64,000 nt of DNA from Emydura subglobosa (lineage: Eukaryota; Chordata; Testudines; Chelidae), in NCBI GenBank assembly GCA_007922225.1, contig ML679974.1:6809105-6873104 (forward strand), in the 5' to 3' direction. The position numbers and the translations under genes were made by a program. The notes beneath the pieces are model-generated. The model was not told the origin of the DNA. It saw only the letters and a list, made by a program, of their open reading frames with translations, and did not search any database. Positions 23,986 through 33,945 of the stretch are shown piece by piece (position 1 is the first letter of the stretch; each line of letters opens with the position of its first letter).

Positions 23986-24080
23986 AAACTTTAAGGTGAA
24001 CAAGAAGCCTTGGTGGGCCATATTTGGATTGGCCATTGGCTGCCTATTGTATATCACTGCTATATAGCTTCTTATGTCAC

Positions 24081-24134
24081 CTTCATTGCCATAGTATCTG
24101 AGCAATGATCTTCATTGCCATAGTATCTGAGCAA
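24081..24134. repeat. Perfect 25-bp direct duplication
   Basis: The 25-mer starting CTTCATTGCCATAGTATCTG occurs at 24081-24105 and again without any change at 24110-24134, four bases apart. Perfect identity in a decayed landscape suggests a recent duplication or an assembly effect. Confidence 0.9.
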
Positions 24135-24529
24135 CACTTGGAATAAAGGCACTTATTCCACTGAAACCCTCATGACCACATCCATGGTATGAATAGCAAT
24201 ACGTGCAGCAACATAGCAAATTTCTGCTTACCCACTCACTGAGGGCAATTGACTATATTTTGACTAGCGAAAAAAGTATCACCGGGGTTCTCAGTGTTGT
24301 CATCATCATGCTAGTAAATGGTAGATAAGTAGAGTTTTTGTCTGGGCTGGGAGATTTTTTGATAACTTTGTAAGGCTGATGATGCAAAATGCTTGTGTGT
24401 GTGTATATTTTGAAACCTATACGTTAACTCATTTCATCTGATCTCCACTTCGAAGTTCATTAGAATTAGAAAACATGCTATTCCAAACCCTTGCCATGGA
24501 GAAGCAGCTTGTTCTTGAACATATACTCT

Positions 24530-24655
24530 CATGGTTTTTTATTCCGGACTCATGATTCTTGAATTTTAAGATTCAGCACTGTTGACATACCGTTTGAAAT
24601 AACATAACATTATGTATATTTGTATTTAAATGAAAACCTCAACTAAGTATGATCT
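24530..24655. repeat. Unnamed dispersed repeat, copy 1
   Basis: The order of blocks 'CTCATGGTTTTTTATTCCGG', 'ACTCATGATTCTTGAATTTT', 'CACTGTTGACATACCGTTTG', 'AACATAACATTATGTATATT' and 'CCTCAACTAAGTA' recurs in the same orientation at 25867-25995. I do not recognise the family. Confidence 0.75.
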
Positions 24656-25144
24656 CTGGGGTTGTAACTTGGAGTCGTAAACTGTCAGTACTGTTGACAT
24701 TGTCTTTACTTTACACTGGCCAATCAATTCTGACATTAATTTAGTTTTTATGCTGTAAGGTAACCTCCTTATGTGTGTTGAGTAATGAAAAGATAAAATT
24801 TACTGTTTGCATGTGATGAATGCTTCCCAGCAGCAGATGTTAGCTGTAATAAGGAGAGGCAGGGTATGGTGAGAGTGGTGATATAAAAAATATTATCAAA
24901 GGGTATAACTGTCAAATCCAATAATTTGAGGATATAAAAATTAAAGCATACAGGTATGTATAATAGGATTTAATGCAACTAGTAACTCAGATTTAATTAA
25001 TCTACTTGATTGATGCCTACTCACCCTTTTCAACATGTTGAGCCACGTTTATCTCTGGTGTAAATTCAGTGAAGTTAATGGCCCATTTTGTCTAAATTAA
25101 TTAACTAATTAAAGAAAACCACCACTTCATAACAAAACATACTA

Positions 25145-25224
25145 GGCCATTTGCTGGCCTCAGTAGTCATGGCTCCACTGAGGTCAACAAAACAACATCA
25201 GTTTACATCTCCTGAGGATGGGCC
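25145..25224. repeat. Copy of the CATTGACTTCAATGG hairpin family
   Basis: Starts GGCCATTTGCTGGCCTCAG and ends AGTTTACATCTCCTGAGGAT then GGGCC, with GGCTCCACTGAGGTCAAC in the middle. The ends are imperfect inverted copies, as in the clearer example at 34856-34928. Confidence 0.55.
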
Positions 25225-25866
25225 AACTATTTTTAAAGCCTGATAGTTTGACAGCATCAGTGTTAGTCATTTGACACCATATTATCTGTGTTGTAGTTTC
25301 TAGACAGGACTGTGCTATTGCAATCAAATTAACCAATGAGAAGTGGTCACATATTTATAGCTGATCTCTCAGAGCCTGCGAGTGAGAATGGATTTAAGTG
25401 ATGCTATCCTCTATTCTCAAATGATATTTGTAACAGACTGAGCTATCAAAATTATGATGCTGCTTCTCCTACTCTCTGAATGACTGTGTCCATTATAGTG
25501 ATGCTTGTTGAGCGGATATCCCCCTGTAAAAGCAGAGATAACATTGTGTGTTTCCTGCCCTCCTCTGACTGGGATAACTAAATATAAAATATATATTTGT
25601 GCAAAAGAATTGTATGGTTGTTTAGAGAGTTAATGATCAATTGCGACTGTATCATATCTCATGATTTTAGAAAAAGTCAATATTTGGTGTCTTTCTTAAA
25701 GCCTCAGCTTCTGGAGAAAAATAATTCTGAGTCTCTCAGCTTTTATCTTATCAAAAATGTTTCTGGCATTCGTGTTTACAGAGAAAAGCTTGAAAATACA
25801 ACTGAGTGCACTCCAAAGCCAGAAGGAAAATCAAAAGAACCCCACATGTTTTTAATCCCATGACAT

Positions 25867-25995
25867 AATCTCATGGCTTTTTGATTCCTGACTCACGATT
25901 CTTGAATGTTTGAGATTGTTAGTACTGTTGACATACTGCATGAAAGAACATAACATTTTATATATTTGTACTTAAGTGAAAATCTCAACTAAGCA
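25867..25995. repeat. Unnamed dispersed repeat, copy 2
   Basis: Second copy of the repeat at 24530-24655, same orientation, about 1.3 kb away. Shared blocks include CTCATGG, GATTCTTGAATGTTTGAGAT, 'TACTGTTGACATACTGCATG', 'AACATAACATTTTATATATT' and 'AATCTCAACTAAGCA'. The divergence is moderate. Confidence 0.75.
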
Positions 25996-26217
25996 CTAGC
26001 TGTGGATTCATAAATTGCCACTCAATAATAGGCCCCGATTCTGCAATTCTTACTCACACTGAGAAATACTTATTCAGGTGAGTAGTTACATGGAGCTAAA
26101 GGCTCAGTCACAAACAAGGAAAAAATCTCAAGCAAGTAGGAAAATGACCCTGAGCAAATTAACTCATTAGAAAGTGTGGTATTTCCTGAGAGTATGACAG
26201 AGCAAAGTGTTAGTCAG

Positions 26218-26545
26218 CAGGGACAGCCCTAGACCAGGAACATCTTTGGCGGGCCGCGCCCGCCGCCCCATTTTGTAAACTTTTGAATACCTTATTTTTT
26301 ATTGCATTTGTAGCCCATTTCACAACTCTGATGCACGATTTGCATGCATTATTCTTCACTCTCATATATTACAATACATTTGCACGTTAGGATCTGTAAA
26401 TCTGTAGTTATTCATGCCAGATATAAGCAAAAAAAAAAAAAAGCTTTCCTCTAAGCTTATAGAAACTTCTTTAATTTGAAGAATAACTGCAATGTACTAA
26501 CATGAAGAAAGTGAACCGCGCCCCCAAACTGGGCGGCCCAGTATT
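26218..26545. mobile_element. hAT-like non-autonomous element with CpG-rich ends
   Basis: The left end CAGGGACAGCCCTAGACCAG resembles hAT-type ends (CAGGGCCGGCTCTAG). Two short CpG-rich blocks, GGGCCGCGCCCGCCGCCCC near 26252 and AACCGCGCCCCCAAACTGGG followed by CGGCCC near 26515, lie close to the two ends and share GGGCCGC in inverted orientation. The interior is strongly AT-rich with an A14 run. This arrangement is typical of a small MITE. The exact right end and any target duplication are not clear. Confidence 0.5.
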
Positions 26546-27597
26546 AAATTGTGTTACAGTAAGTAGCAGCCTTAGAATATTAACCCTCATCCTTTAGTTC
26601 AAAAGATCGCCTTTCTCACCTTTGCCCTCATAAACTGAAGCACAGCATCAGAGAGATCCAAAGACTAGAACATTTTACTTCAAACATTCTATTTTCTCTT
26701 TTGTCACTAACAACAAAAGCAGCACTCCAAGCCCAGCACCCCAAGCGGTTATCCCCTGTCCCTAAATCCAACCCTGTTAGTCAGCCAGTACTGTGCTGGA
26801 ACAGGAGGTTGAGGTGTCATTGTCTTCAGTGGGGCTTGGATCAAACTCTGTGTGCATATCTATTGCAAACTGTGCAACACCTTATCCTATGCAAACCTGT
26901 TGATAAGCACATCTTAAAATCATGAAGGTTTAGTTTAATTTGGGTGAATGTCGAGATGTTCATGTGCTTATCAACATTTGTTCAAAGACTAGTTGGCCTC
27001 TAGGAACAAACTGGAAATCTCACAAGGAACAAAAGTTTTTTTTTGGAAAATGTTTTATAATTCCTGACTCTGGCTAATTCCACCAGATTAGCTTCTTCCA
27101 AAGTAGATTGGTACTTTCACTACTAGGAAAAAACTACAAAGTGCAGAGATGGGCTAAAATGAAATAACATCCCCCATCCCAAAATCCAAGCTTTTTCAAA
27201 CTTCAGAAAAGGTGGAGTTTAATTTTGGGTGAAACTTTAGGTTGTTTCTTATATTATCCTACTTGGTTGCCCTCTCCCTTTATAGGGCATAGGCAAAGGT
27301 AACAAGACAAAATAAAATCTTCGTGGAACTATTTTGTGAGTAGGAAGGATGAGATTTAGGTTTAACTTTACACTTTTGTAGTATTCACACTCAGTTGGAT
27401 GTCTGGCATTGGCTTTTTTGGAAAGTAGTGAAGTAAGTTGTATGTAGAGATCAGGAGGTTCCTCCAATATTTGAAGATACTCAATTCTCTGCAGGTACTT
27501 TTGTTTAAACACCATTTACGTTTGTGTTGTCTCTCATAGCACATCTAACAAACTACCTATGTGCTTAACATTTTTTAGACTGTATCAAGTAATGTCA

Positions 27598-27850
27598 TCC
27601 AGCAGGTAGAGTCCTGGGCTAAGAGACCTGGGTTCTATTCTGAGCGCTGCCACGGATCTGCAGGAAGCCACTTCCCCTCTTAGTGCTCTGTTTTTTCTCT
27701 CCTGCTCTTTGTCTGTTTAAATCGTCAGCTCTTTGGTGTAGGGACTGTAGATTTATTATGTGTTTGTACAGTGCCTAGCCCAACGTTGCCCAGATCTTGT
27801 TGGGGATTCTATACATTACTATTCTATAAATAAGAATAATAATTAACAAT
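27598..27850 (+). repeat. tRNA-headed SINE with shared LINE-like tail
   Basis: The head holds an A-box-like segment (CAGCAGGTAGAGTCCTGGG, 27599-27618) and a B-box GGTTCTATTCT (27631-27641; consensus GGTTCGANTCC), both internal promoter parts for RNA polymerase III. After a diverged middle, the tail reads 'CAGCTCTTTGGTGTAGGGAC', 'TGTTTGTACAGTGCCTAGCC', and ends in an AATAATAATT-rich stretch. This tail is the one found without the tRNA-like head at 45228-45480, which suggests a SINE using the 3' end of a LINE for its mobilisation. Copy is old: no full promoter consensus remains. Confidence 0.75.
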
Positions 27851-28770
27851 CCACTACTTGTTCGCAAGCTGTAAGGATAAGGGAGTTATTAAAAACTGGA
27901 AGTAAGTGAGAAACAGGCACTGTAGAAGTTAACATTTCTATTCCTGAGAAATTAACATAAGTTAAAAACATTTTTCCATCAAGATTTCATAGGTTATTAT
28001 CTATTTTGCCAGATGACAATAAAATTATGGCTGCAAAAAAAAGCAGAATTTTTAATATCTCAAAAAAGTCTCTAAATTAGAGATATATACATTTACATGG
28101 AACTTGGTTATTTCCTCTTGTCATGGTCTGGTGAGCTTCATAGCCTGATATTTCTTCCAAAATATTTAAATTACTGCCAGCAATAGCCCAGCATTGCTGT
28201 GAATAAAAATTACCATTAGTCTCTGGCTAGCTTTTTTTTTTTTTCTTTTTTTTTTGGTCAATAAACCCTGAAAGAAAAGACAGTGAAAGAAAATGATTAT
28301 AAATGAAGAAAAATAAAAAGGGGTTGTTCCCAAAGAATTCTCAGTCATTATGCATGGAAAAGGAGTAACAGAAACTGAAAGTATGCAGCCTGGCTGAGAG
28401 CTTTCTCTGCTTAACTGCTCATTATTCTGTAATTGTTTACCCTGATTAATGTGGCTGTAAGTAGTATGGAAAGTTACAAATCCATACAGAATAAGTATGT
28501 TGTGCAAGCAAATTACCTACACTTCTGAAGCCGTCCACAGTTGTGAGGTATAAAAAAAATATATATTTATTGGCAAATTCTATTTTAGAAATGTTTCTTT
28601 TCCAGGCTGATTACTGGAACACTAGCTACCCAGGGCAAATTTACTCATAGGGGCCCTGACCCAACGACTACCGCAGTCAAGGGAAAGAATTGGTGTCAGT
28701 GGGCTTTGGGTTAGACATGAAATTCTTTAATTTCATATATTCTTTATTTACTTAACAAAAAACTAAGGGT

Positions 28771-28915
28771 TGATTCTGCAAAGTGGTCAGGACTTAAACA
28801 TGTGTTTAACTTTGTCAGTCAGCCATTTCTTTGCTTCAGTAGGACAAGTCACATGCTTAAGTGTTTTTTCTGGGACAAGACTAGTGGTCAGCACCTTGTA
28901 GGATTGAACCTTAAA
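28771..28915. repeat. Copy of the hairpin family, 'acatgcttaa' subtype
   Basis: Starts TGATTCTGCAAAGTGGTCAG, then GACTTAAACATGTGTTTAAC, then a TTGCTTCAGTAGGACAAGTC centre, then ACATGCTTAAGTGTTTT. The ACATG(T/C)..TTAA blocks face each other, as in the copy at 58341-58412. The outer arms are decayed. Confidence 0.55.
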
Positions 28916-29227
28916 CTATTACTATTGCCCCCAAAATAACTCCATTGGGTGCAGATGAGTTACCTCTGTTCCATTGCCTCTAATCTAGCCTAAGGCCTGC
29001 ACTAACTTCTGTAAGTCTTAGGCTTCCCCAGAAGAGCATTGTGTTTGGCTACCGCAGGAGCATCCATGAAGTGCTGTGCTTTGACTCATTCAGGTTCTGC
29101 ACTCTCAGATAACAAAGAGATGTGAAGCTAAGACTGTAATTCAGTCCTACCCAAAGTCTGTCTATTGTGTAGGTTTTCTTTTGTAAAAAAAGAAAGAATC
29201 AACAGTTTTGATGAAGACATTTGGATT

Positions 29228-29245
29228 GGGGGGGGGGGGGGGGGG
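29228..29245 (+). repeat. Poly-G run (18 G)
   Basis: Eighteen consecutive G bases are followed by AGGG. A run this long could fold as a G-quadruplex. It could also mark an error-prone spot in the assembly. Confidence 0.9.
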
Positions 29246-30000
29246 AGGGTTGATCAATAGAGTAGCCAATGCAAACTGAAAATTGTTCGTTTTACACATT
29301 AGGCGAGGTCCATTAGTAAATGTGAATTTTAAGGCTTTAAAGCACCAGCTGCAAGTCTGTGAAGAAAATAAAAATGTCATTTGGCTTCTGGGACAGGCCC
29401 CAAATAAGATTGTTTGGTTCATGCACAAACTATCAAGCAGAGAGAGTATGTATTCAAGCTGGCCCTAATATCTGATAAAGAGAAAGCAAGGTATTTTAAA
29501 AACATTTTATATTTTGCTGGTCCAGATTCAGCTCATTTACACTGCTGTAAATCCAGAGGAACTCAAATGTCATCAGCACCTGACTCACTGTGAAAAAGCT
29601 TTGCGCTACTGAACTTTTATATTTTTGGGGAGGGATGAGGTGAGGAATTCACAAAAGCTTTTGCATGGAATTTCAGAGCTCTTGCCTGCGTGTTACTCAT
29701 TCAGCAAAAAGGCCCCAAAGCAAGACACATTTGAAATCAGAATAAAATGTTTCCATACTGTTGTTTAGTCTATTTTTAAATAGCCCAAATATAAAAGGGA
29801 TTGTCTATCTGAAAGAGAAGACTTCAGACAAGAAATATCTAATGAAAGGGCAGACAGGCACAGAGAAGACAACTAAAGCCAATTTCTGAGTTTTCAGACA
29901 AGAGAATCAGCCCAGTGGCTTTCCCTATTCCAGGGCTAAAGTATGAAAAATTGCTCCAAAAGCATGTTACAGGGTAAAAGTCTATATGCAAAAGAATCTT

Positions 30001-30046
30001 TTTTCTAAATGATAAATGTGAAGTAATATACACTGGAAAACATAAA
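30001..30046 (+). mobile_element. Host CR1 (plus strand), 5' piece before nested insertion
   Basis: The bases AATGATAAATGTGAAGTAAT then ATACACTGGAAAACATAA match the CR1 ORF2 region just after the reverse transcriptase ('KCKVIHxGKH' type reading). The expected continuation, CCCAACTATACATAC, is found 3 kb away at 33104, directly after the inserted minus-strand CR1. The two pieces are therefore one interrupted element. Confidence 0.75.
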
Positions 30047-30488
30047 CTCATAGACTCTAAGGTCAGAAGGGACCAATATGATCATATAGTCTGACCTCCT
30101 GCACAATGTAGGCCACAGAACCTCACCCATCCACTCCTGTAATAGTCCCCTGTCCTATGACTGAGTTATTAAAGTCCTCAAATCATAGTTTAAAGACTTC
30201 AAGGTACAGAGAATCCACCCCCAAATGAGCCGTGCCCCATGCTACAGAGGAAGGCAATAACCACCCAGAGCCTTTGCTAATCTGCCCTGGGGGAAAATTC
30301 CTTCCCAACTCCAACTATGGCTATCAGTTAAACCCTGAGCATGTGGACAAGACTCGCCATCCAGACACCAAAGAAAGAATTCTCTGTAATAATTCAGAAC
30401 CCACCCCATCTAACATCCCTTAACAGGCCAGTGGCATATCTACCGCCAGAAGTCAAAGATCAGTCGATTTCTAAATTAGGCTGTCCCA
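30047..30488 (-). mobile_element. CR1 3' untranslated region
   Basis: This lies after the ORF2 stop codon (TGA, 30489-30491 on the minus strand). It contains the long conserved 3' UTR of the family (for instance ACCTCCTGCACAATGTAGGC on the plus strand) and ends at the insertion point next to GGAAAACATAA of the host element. The UTR is unusually long compared with the short one in the 63-kb copy. Confidence 0.8.
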
Positions 30489-30907
30489 TCATACCATCCC
30501 CTCCATAAATTTATCAAACTCAGTCTTGAATCCAGCTAGGTTTTTTGCCCTCACTGCACCCCTTGAAAGAATATTCCAGAACTTCACTCCTCTGATGGTT
30601 AGAAACCTGCATCTAATTTCAAGTCTAAACTTCCTGATGGCCAGTTTATATCCATTAGTTCTTGTGTCCACAACGCGGCTGAACTTAAATAGTTCCTCTC
30701 CCTCTCTGGTATTTATCCCTCAGATGTGTTTACAGAGAGCAATCAGATCTCCCCTCAACCTTCTTTTGGTTAGACTAAACAAGTCAAGCTCTTTGAGTCT
30801 CGTCCCATAAGGCAAGTTTTCCATTCCATGGCTCATCCTAGTAGCCCTTCTCTGCACCTGTTCCAGTTTGAATTAATCTTTCTTAAACATGGGGGACCAG
30901 AACTACA
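30489..30907 (-). pseudogene. CR1 ORF2 C-terminal segment
   Basis: The minus strand encodes the conserved C-terminal segment of CR1 ORF2. It has RTNGYKLAIRKFRLEIRCRF, then FLTIRGVKFWNILSRGAVRA, then KNLAGFKTEFDKFMEGMV, followed by a TGA that looks natural. This is the best-preserved coding part of the element. At 30903-30907 it is joined directly to the reverse transcriptase fingers by a deletion. Confidence 0.85.
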
Positions 30908-31869
30908 TTCCCTTTGTCTAAAAAATCTCTTATCTTCTCAAAAAAGGAGATCAGATTGGTCTGGCACGATCTACCTTCTGTAAAGCCATGTTGTATTTTA
31001 TCCCAATTACCGTTTCTCAATGTCCTTAACTATTTTTTTTTTCAAAAATTTTTCCAAGACCTTGCATGCTACTGAGGTCAAGCTAACAGGCCTGTAGTTA
31101 CCCAGATCACCTTTTTCCCCTTTCTTAAAAATAGAAGCTGTGTTAGCAATTCTCCAGTCATACAGTACATCCCCTGAGTTTACAGATTCATTAAAAATCC
31201 TTGCTAATGGTCTTGCAATTTCATGTGCTAGTTCCTTTAATATTTTTGGATGGAGATTCTGTTCCCTCCTCCCTTTGCTCTCTTCCCCTTCCCCCGATTT
31301 AGTCTCATTAAGCCGTTCAGATTTGGCTTCTATCTCGGATGTCGTAATTTCTACCTCCATATCCTCATTCCCATTAGCTACCCTACCACTATCCCCAAGC
31401 TCATCATTAGCCTCATTAAAAATGGAGGCAAAGTATTTGTTTAGATATTTGGCCATGCCTAGATTATCCTTACCTCCACCCCATCCCCAGTGCTTAATAG
31501 TCCCACTTCTTTGTTTTCTTCCTGTTTATATGGCTATAGAACCTTTTACTATTGGTTTTAATTCCCTTTGCAAGGTCCAACTCTCCTTGGCTTTTGGCCT
31601 TTCTTACTTTATCTCCTTCTAGGCTTTCTGTTTTCTCTTATCGCCTGTCTGAGAGGCTTAGTCATCCAATTTGGTCTACAACTCTTGCCTATGAATTTTT
31701 CCCCCTTCCTTGGGATGCAGGCTTCAGATAGTTCCTGCAACTTTGACTTGAAGTAATTCCAAGCCTCTTCCACCTTTAGATCCATGAGTTCGTTGGACCA
31801 CTTCACTTCCCCAACTAATTCCCTTAATTTTTTAAAATTAGCCCTTTTGAAGTCAAAGATTCTAGTCAC
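30908..31869 (-). pseudogene. CR1 ORF2 linker and partial reverse transcriptase
   Basis: From right to left: a linker region (31869-31609) with VKWSNELMDLKVEEAWNYFK and NWMTKPLRQAIRE; a spacer rich in lysine ('KSQGELDLAKG', then 'RFYSHINRKK') with two stops near 31485-31500; then the fingers of the reverse transcriptase, with NYRPVSLTSVACKVLEKFLK and, after a frame change near 31010, GFTEGRSCQTNLISFFEKI and RDFLDKGN. Here the sequence stops: the palm with the D-x-F motif and the Y-x-D-D catalytic motif is absent because of an internal deletion at 30903-30907, where a TGTAG/TGCAG-like microhomology joins to the C-terminal part. The enzyme cannot have been functional after the deletion. Confidence 0.85.
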
Positions 31870-32560
31870 AGATCTATTTTTGTTTATCCTTCCATTTAGT
31901 TTGAACTGAATTAGCTCATGTTCACTCGAACCAAGGTTGTACCCAAAACCAGCTCTTTGAGGTCCTCACTACTCATCAATACCAAATCTAAAATGGCATC
32001 CCCCCTTGTTGGTTCAGTAACTATTTGGTGAAGTAATCAGGCAACTGTCACATCCAGGAAAATCTGGGCCCTATTATTACTAATAGCACTTGTCCTCCTG
32101 TCTATATCTGGGAAGTTAAAGTCTCCCATAATCACACAGTTTCCACTAGTATTTACTTCATTTAAAGCTTTAAAGAGGTCTCTAGCCATGTCCTAATCAG
32201 ATGCTGGTGGTCTGTAGCACACCCCAAACCCTATCCCAAGGGCAACTCTAGTAATTTTCTTCCCCACTGTGATTTTCACTCAGACCATCTTATCAATTCC
32301 ATCACTTCTAATTTCTTTACAGTCTACCTCATCATTGATATATAGTGCTACTCCACCACCTTTGCCTTTATATCTGTCTTTCCTAAACAGCACATACCCT
32401 TCAATACTTGTACACCAGTCATGACTACTATTCCATCATGTTTCTGTTATCCCTATAATATCTGGTTTCACTTCCTTTACCACTAGCTCTAGTTCCTCCA
32501 TTTTGTTACTCAGGCTCCTCGCATTGGTATACAAACATCTTAATTTTTGCTGTTTGGCTA
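31870..32560 (-). pseudogene. CR1 ORF2 endonuclease domain, broken by stops
   Basis: The apurinic-type endonuclease (exonuclease-endonuclease-phosphatase fold) that nicks target DNA. Landmarks on the minus strand: NARSLSNKMEELELVVKEVK, PDIIGITET, then a TGA (32436-32438) where the family has Trp; SSHDW; GGGVALYINDEV; a second TGA (32280-32282) again at a Trp of the usual VWVKIT; VCYRPPASD, then TAG (32193-32195) at a Gln; and MGDFNFPDID. A frameshift follows near 31950, before the SEHELIQFKLNGRIN block that holds the catalytic histidine region. All three stops listed arise by single transitions from TGG or CAG. Confidence 0.85.
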
Positions 32561-32774
32561 CACTCACTTTCTTTACCTGATTTGGCACAGGCATTCTACT
32601 GCCAATATTGCCTATTAGACTGGTACCTACACTACCCTTCTGCTACCATTTTGCTCTACACTACCATTCTACTCCCCACTTCTGTGTCTTTTCTTACTTC
32701 ATTTTCCTCCCTCTCAATGCTAAAATCCGGTGTGGAGATTACCTGGGCATCTCCCAACCATCTCCCCCAGCTCC

Positions 32775-33104
32775 CTAGTTTAAAGCGCTCTTAATCAGTT
32801 GTGCCAGCCTCCATCCTAGAAGTGCATTTCCCCCCTTAATCAGGTGAAGTCCATCCCAAGAGAACAGTCCTATGTCCATGAATGCCTCCCAGTGTCCATA
32901 CATCCCAAAGCCCTCCTTGTAGCACCACTGCCTGAGCCATCTGTTGATCATCAGAATCTTGTCACGCCTCTGTTGTCCTCCTCTAGGGACAGGGAGAATC
33001 CCACTGAAGATCACCCGAGCCTCGATTTCCTTAAGAGTCTTCCCCAGCCTGGCATAGTCTCCTTTGATACGTTCCAGTGAGAATCTAGCTATGTCATTTG
33101 TACC
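32775..33104 (-). pseudogene. CR1 ORF1 esterase domain, 3' part
   Basis: On the minus strand this is an open frame of about 109 codons starting at the GTNDIAR block of the SGNH-type esterase domain in CR1 ORF1. It continues with RVIFSGILPVPRGGQQRRDK, MINRWLRQWCYKEGFGMYGH and the FSWDGLHLIKGGNALLGWRL block that carries the catalytic Asp and His, then LAQLIKSALN and a stop. ORF1 proteins bind nucleic acid and lipids-esterase function has been proposed for this domain. The N-terminal part with the catalytic Ser block is missing through 5' truncation at the insertion. Confidence 0.85.
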
Positions 33105-33945
33105 CAACTATACATACAAAATGGTGGGATCTAAATTAGCTATGACTACTCAAGATAGAGATCTTGGAGTAATTGCTAACAGTGCTCTGAAAACATCTGC
33201 TCCATCTGTAGTGGCAGTCAAAAAAATCTAATAATGTTAGGAACCATAGAGGGGAAGGGATAGATAATAAAAAAAAATCATAATTCCACTATATAAATTC
33301 ATGCTATATACACACTTTGAATACTGCATACAGTACTGGTTATCCCATCACAAAAAAGCTATATTAGAATTGGAAAAGATTTAGAGAAGGGCAATGAAGA
33401 TGATAAAGGGTATGGAACAGCTTCTATCTGAGGAGAGATTAAAAAGACTGGAACTTTTCAGCTTGGAAAATTGACAACTAAGGGGGGGATATGATAGAGG
33501 TCTGTAAAATCATGAATGCTGTGGAGGAAGTGAATAAGGAAGAGTTGTCTACTCCATCACATAACAGAAGAGCAGGGCGGTCACCCAATGAAAGTAATAG
33601 GCAGCTTGTTTAAAACAAACAAAAGGAAGTAGTTCTGCGCACAACACACAGTGATGCAATGAAGGGCCAAAACTATAACAGGGTTAAAAAAAGAACACAT
33701 TCATGGAAGTTAGATCCATCAATGATGATTGGCCAAGATGGTCAGGGATGCAGTGCCATGCTTTGGGTTCCCTATCCTCTTACTATCAGAAGCTGGGAGT
33801 GGATGACAGGGGATGGATCACTTGATAATTGGCTGTTCTGTTCATTCCCTCAGAAGCACCCGGCATTGGCCACTGTTGGGAGACAGGACACTGGGCTTGG
33901 TGGACCATTGGTCTGACCCAGTATGGCCATTCTTATGTTCTAATG
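33105..33945 (+). mobile_element. Host CR1 (plus strand), 3' piece
   Basis: Continuation of the element that begins at 30001. It starts with CAACTATACATACAAAATGG and encodes GSKLAMTTQDRDLGVIANSA, then LKTSAPSVVAVKK with stops after it. It continues through the decayed ORF2 C-terminus (AGGAGAGATTAAAAAGACTG and GGGATATGATAGAGGTCTGT blocks) and ends with TGACCCAGTATGGCCATTCT then TATGTTC, the 3' end of a second CR1 family. A deletion of about 30 bases relative to the family lies near 33645. This end differs from the CTATGATTC end at 1003 and 63074, so at least three CR1 families are present in the window. Confidence 0.85.

Larger units (their letters stand above)
24135..26217. other. Unclassified AT-rich sequence
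   Basis: No gene supported. A copy of the hairpin-repeat family lies at 25145-25224. Two related stretches, near 24530-24655 and 25867-25995, share CATGGTTTTTTATTCCGGACT-type text, then a GATTCTTGAAT block, then CTGTTGACATAC, then CATAACATT(A/T)TGTATATTTG, then AAGTGAAAA/AATGAAAACCTCAACTAAG, so this interval carries two copies of an unnamed dispersed repeat. Confidence 0.5.
27851..30000. other. Unclassified sequence with homopolymers
   Basis: No gene supported. There is a T-rich tract at about 28231-28256, an 18-base G run at 29228-29245, and a hairpin-family copy at 28771-28915. Confidence 0.45.
30047..33104 (-). mobile_element. CR1 LINE, minus strand, inserted in another CR1
   Basis: About 3 kb of a non-LTR retrotransposon read right to left: end of ORF1 (esterase), ORF2 endonuclease, linker, partial reverse transcriptase, ORF2 C-terminus and 3' UTR. 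The 3' terminus on the plus strand begins CTCATAGACTCTAAGGTCAG, the reverse of a CR1 end, and belongs to a family I recall as abundant in turtles. The 5' end is truncated inside ORF1, at the GTNDI motif. Several in-frame stops, frameshifts and a deletion of the reverse transcriptase palm make it inactive. It interrupts a plus-strand CR1 (30001-30046 plus 33105-33945), so it is the younger of the two. Confidence 0.9.

Noticed and set aside
31140..31622. Plus-strand open frame of 160 codons
   Set aside because: It is the antisense shadow of the minus-strand CR1 ORF2 linker and reverse transcriptase.
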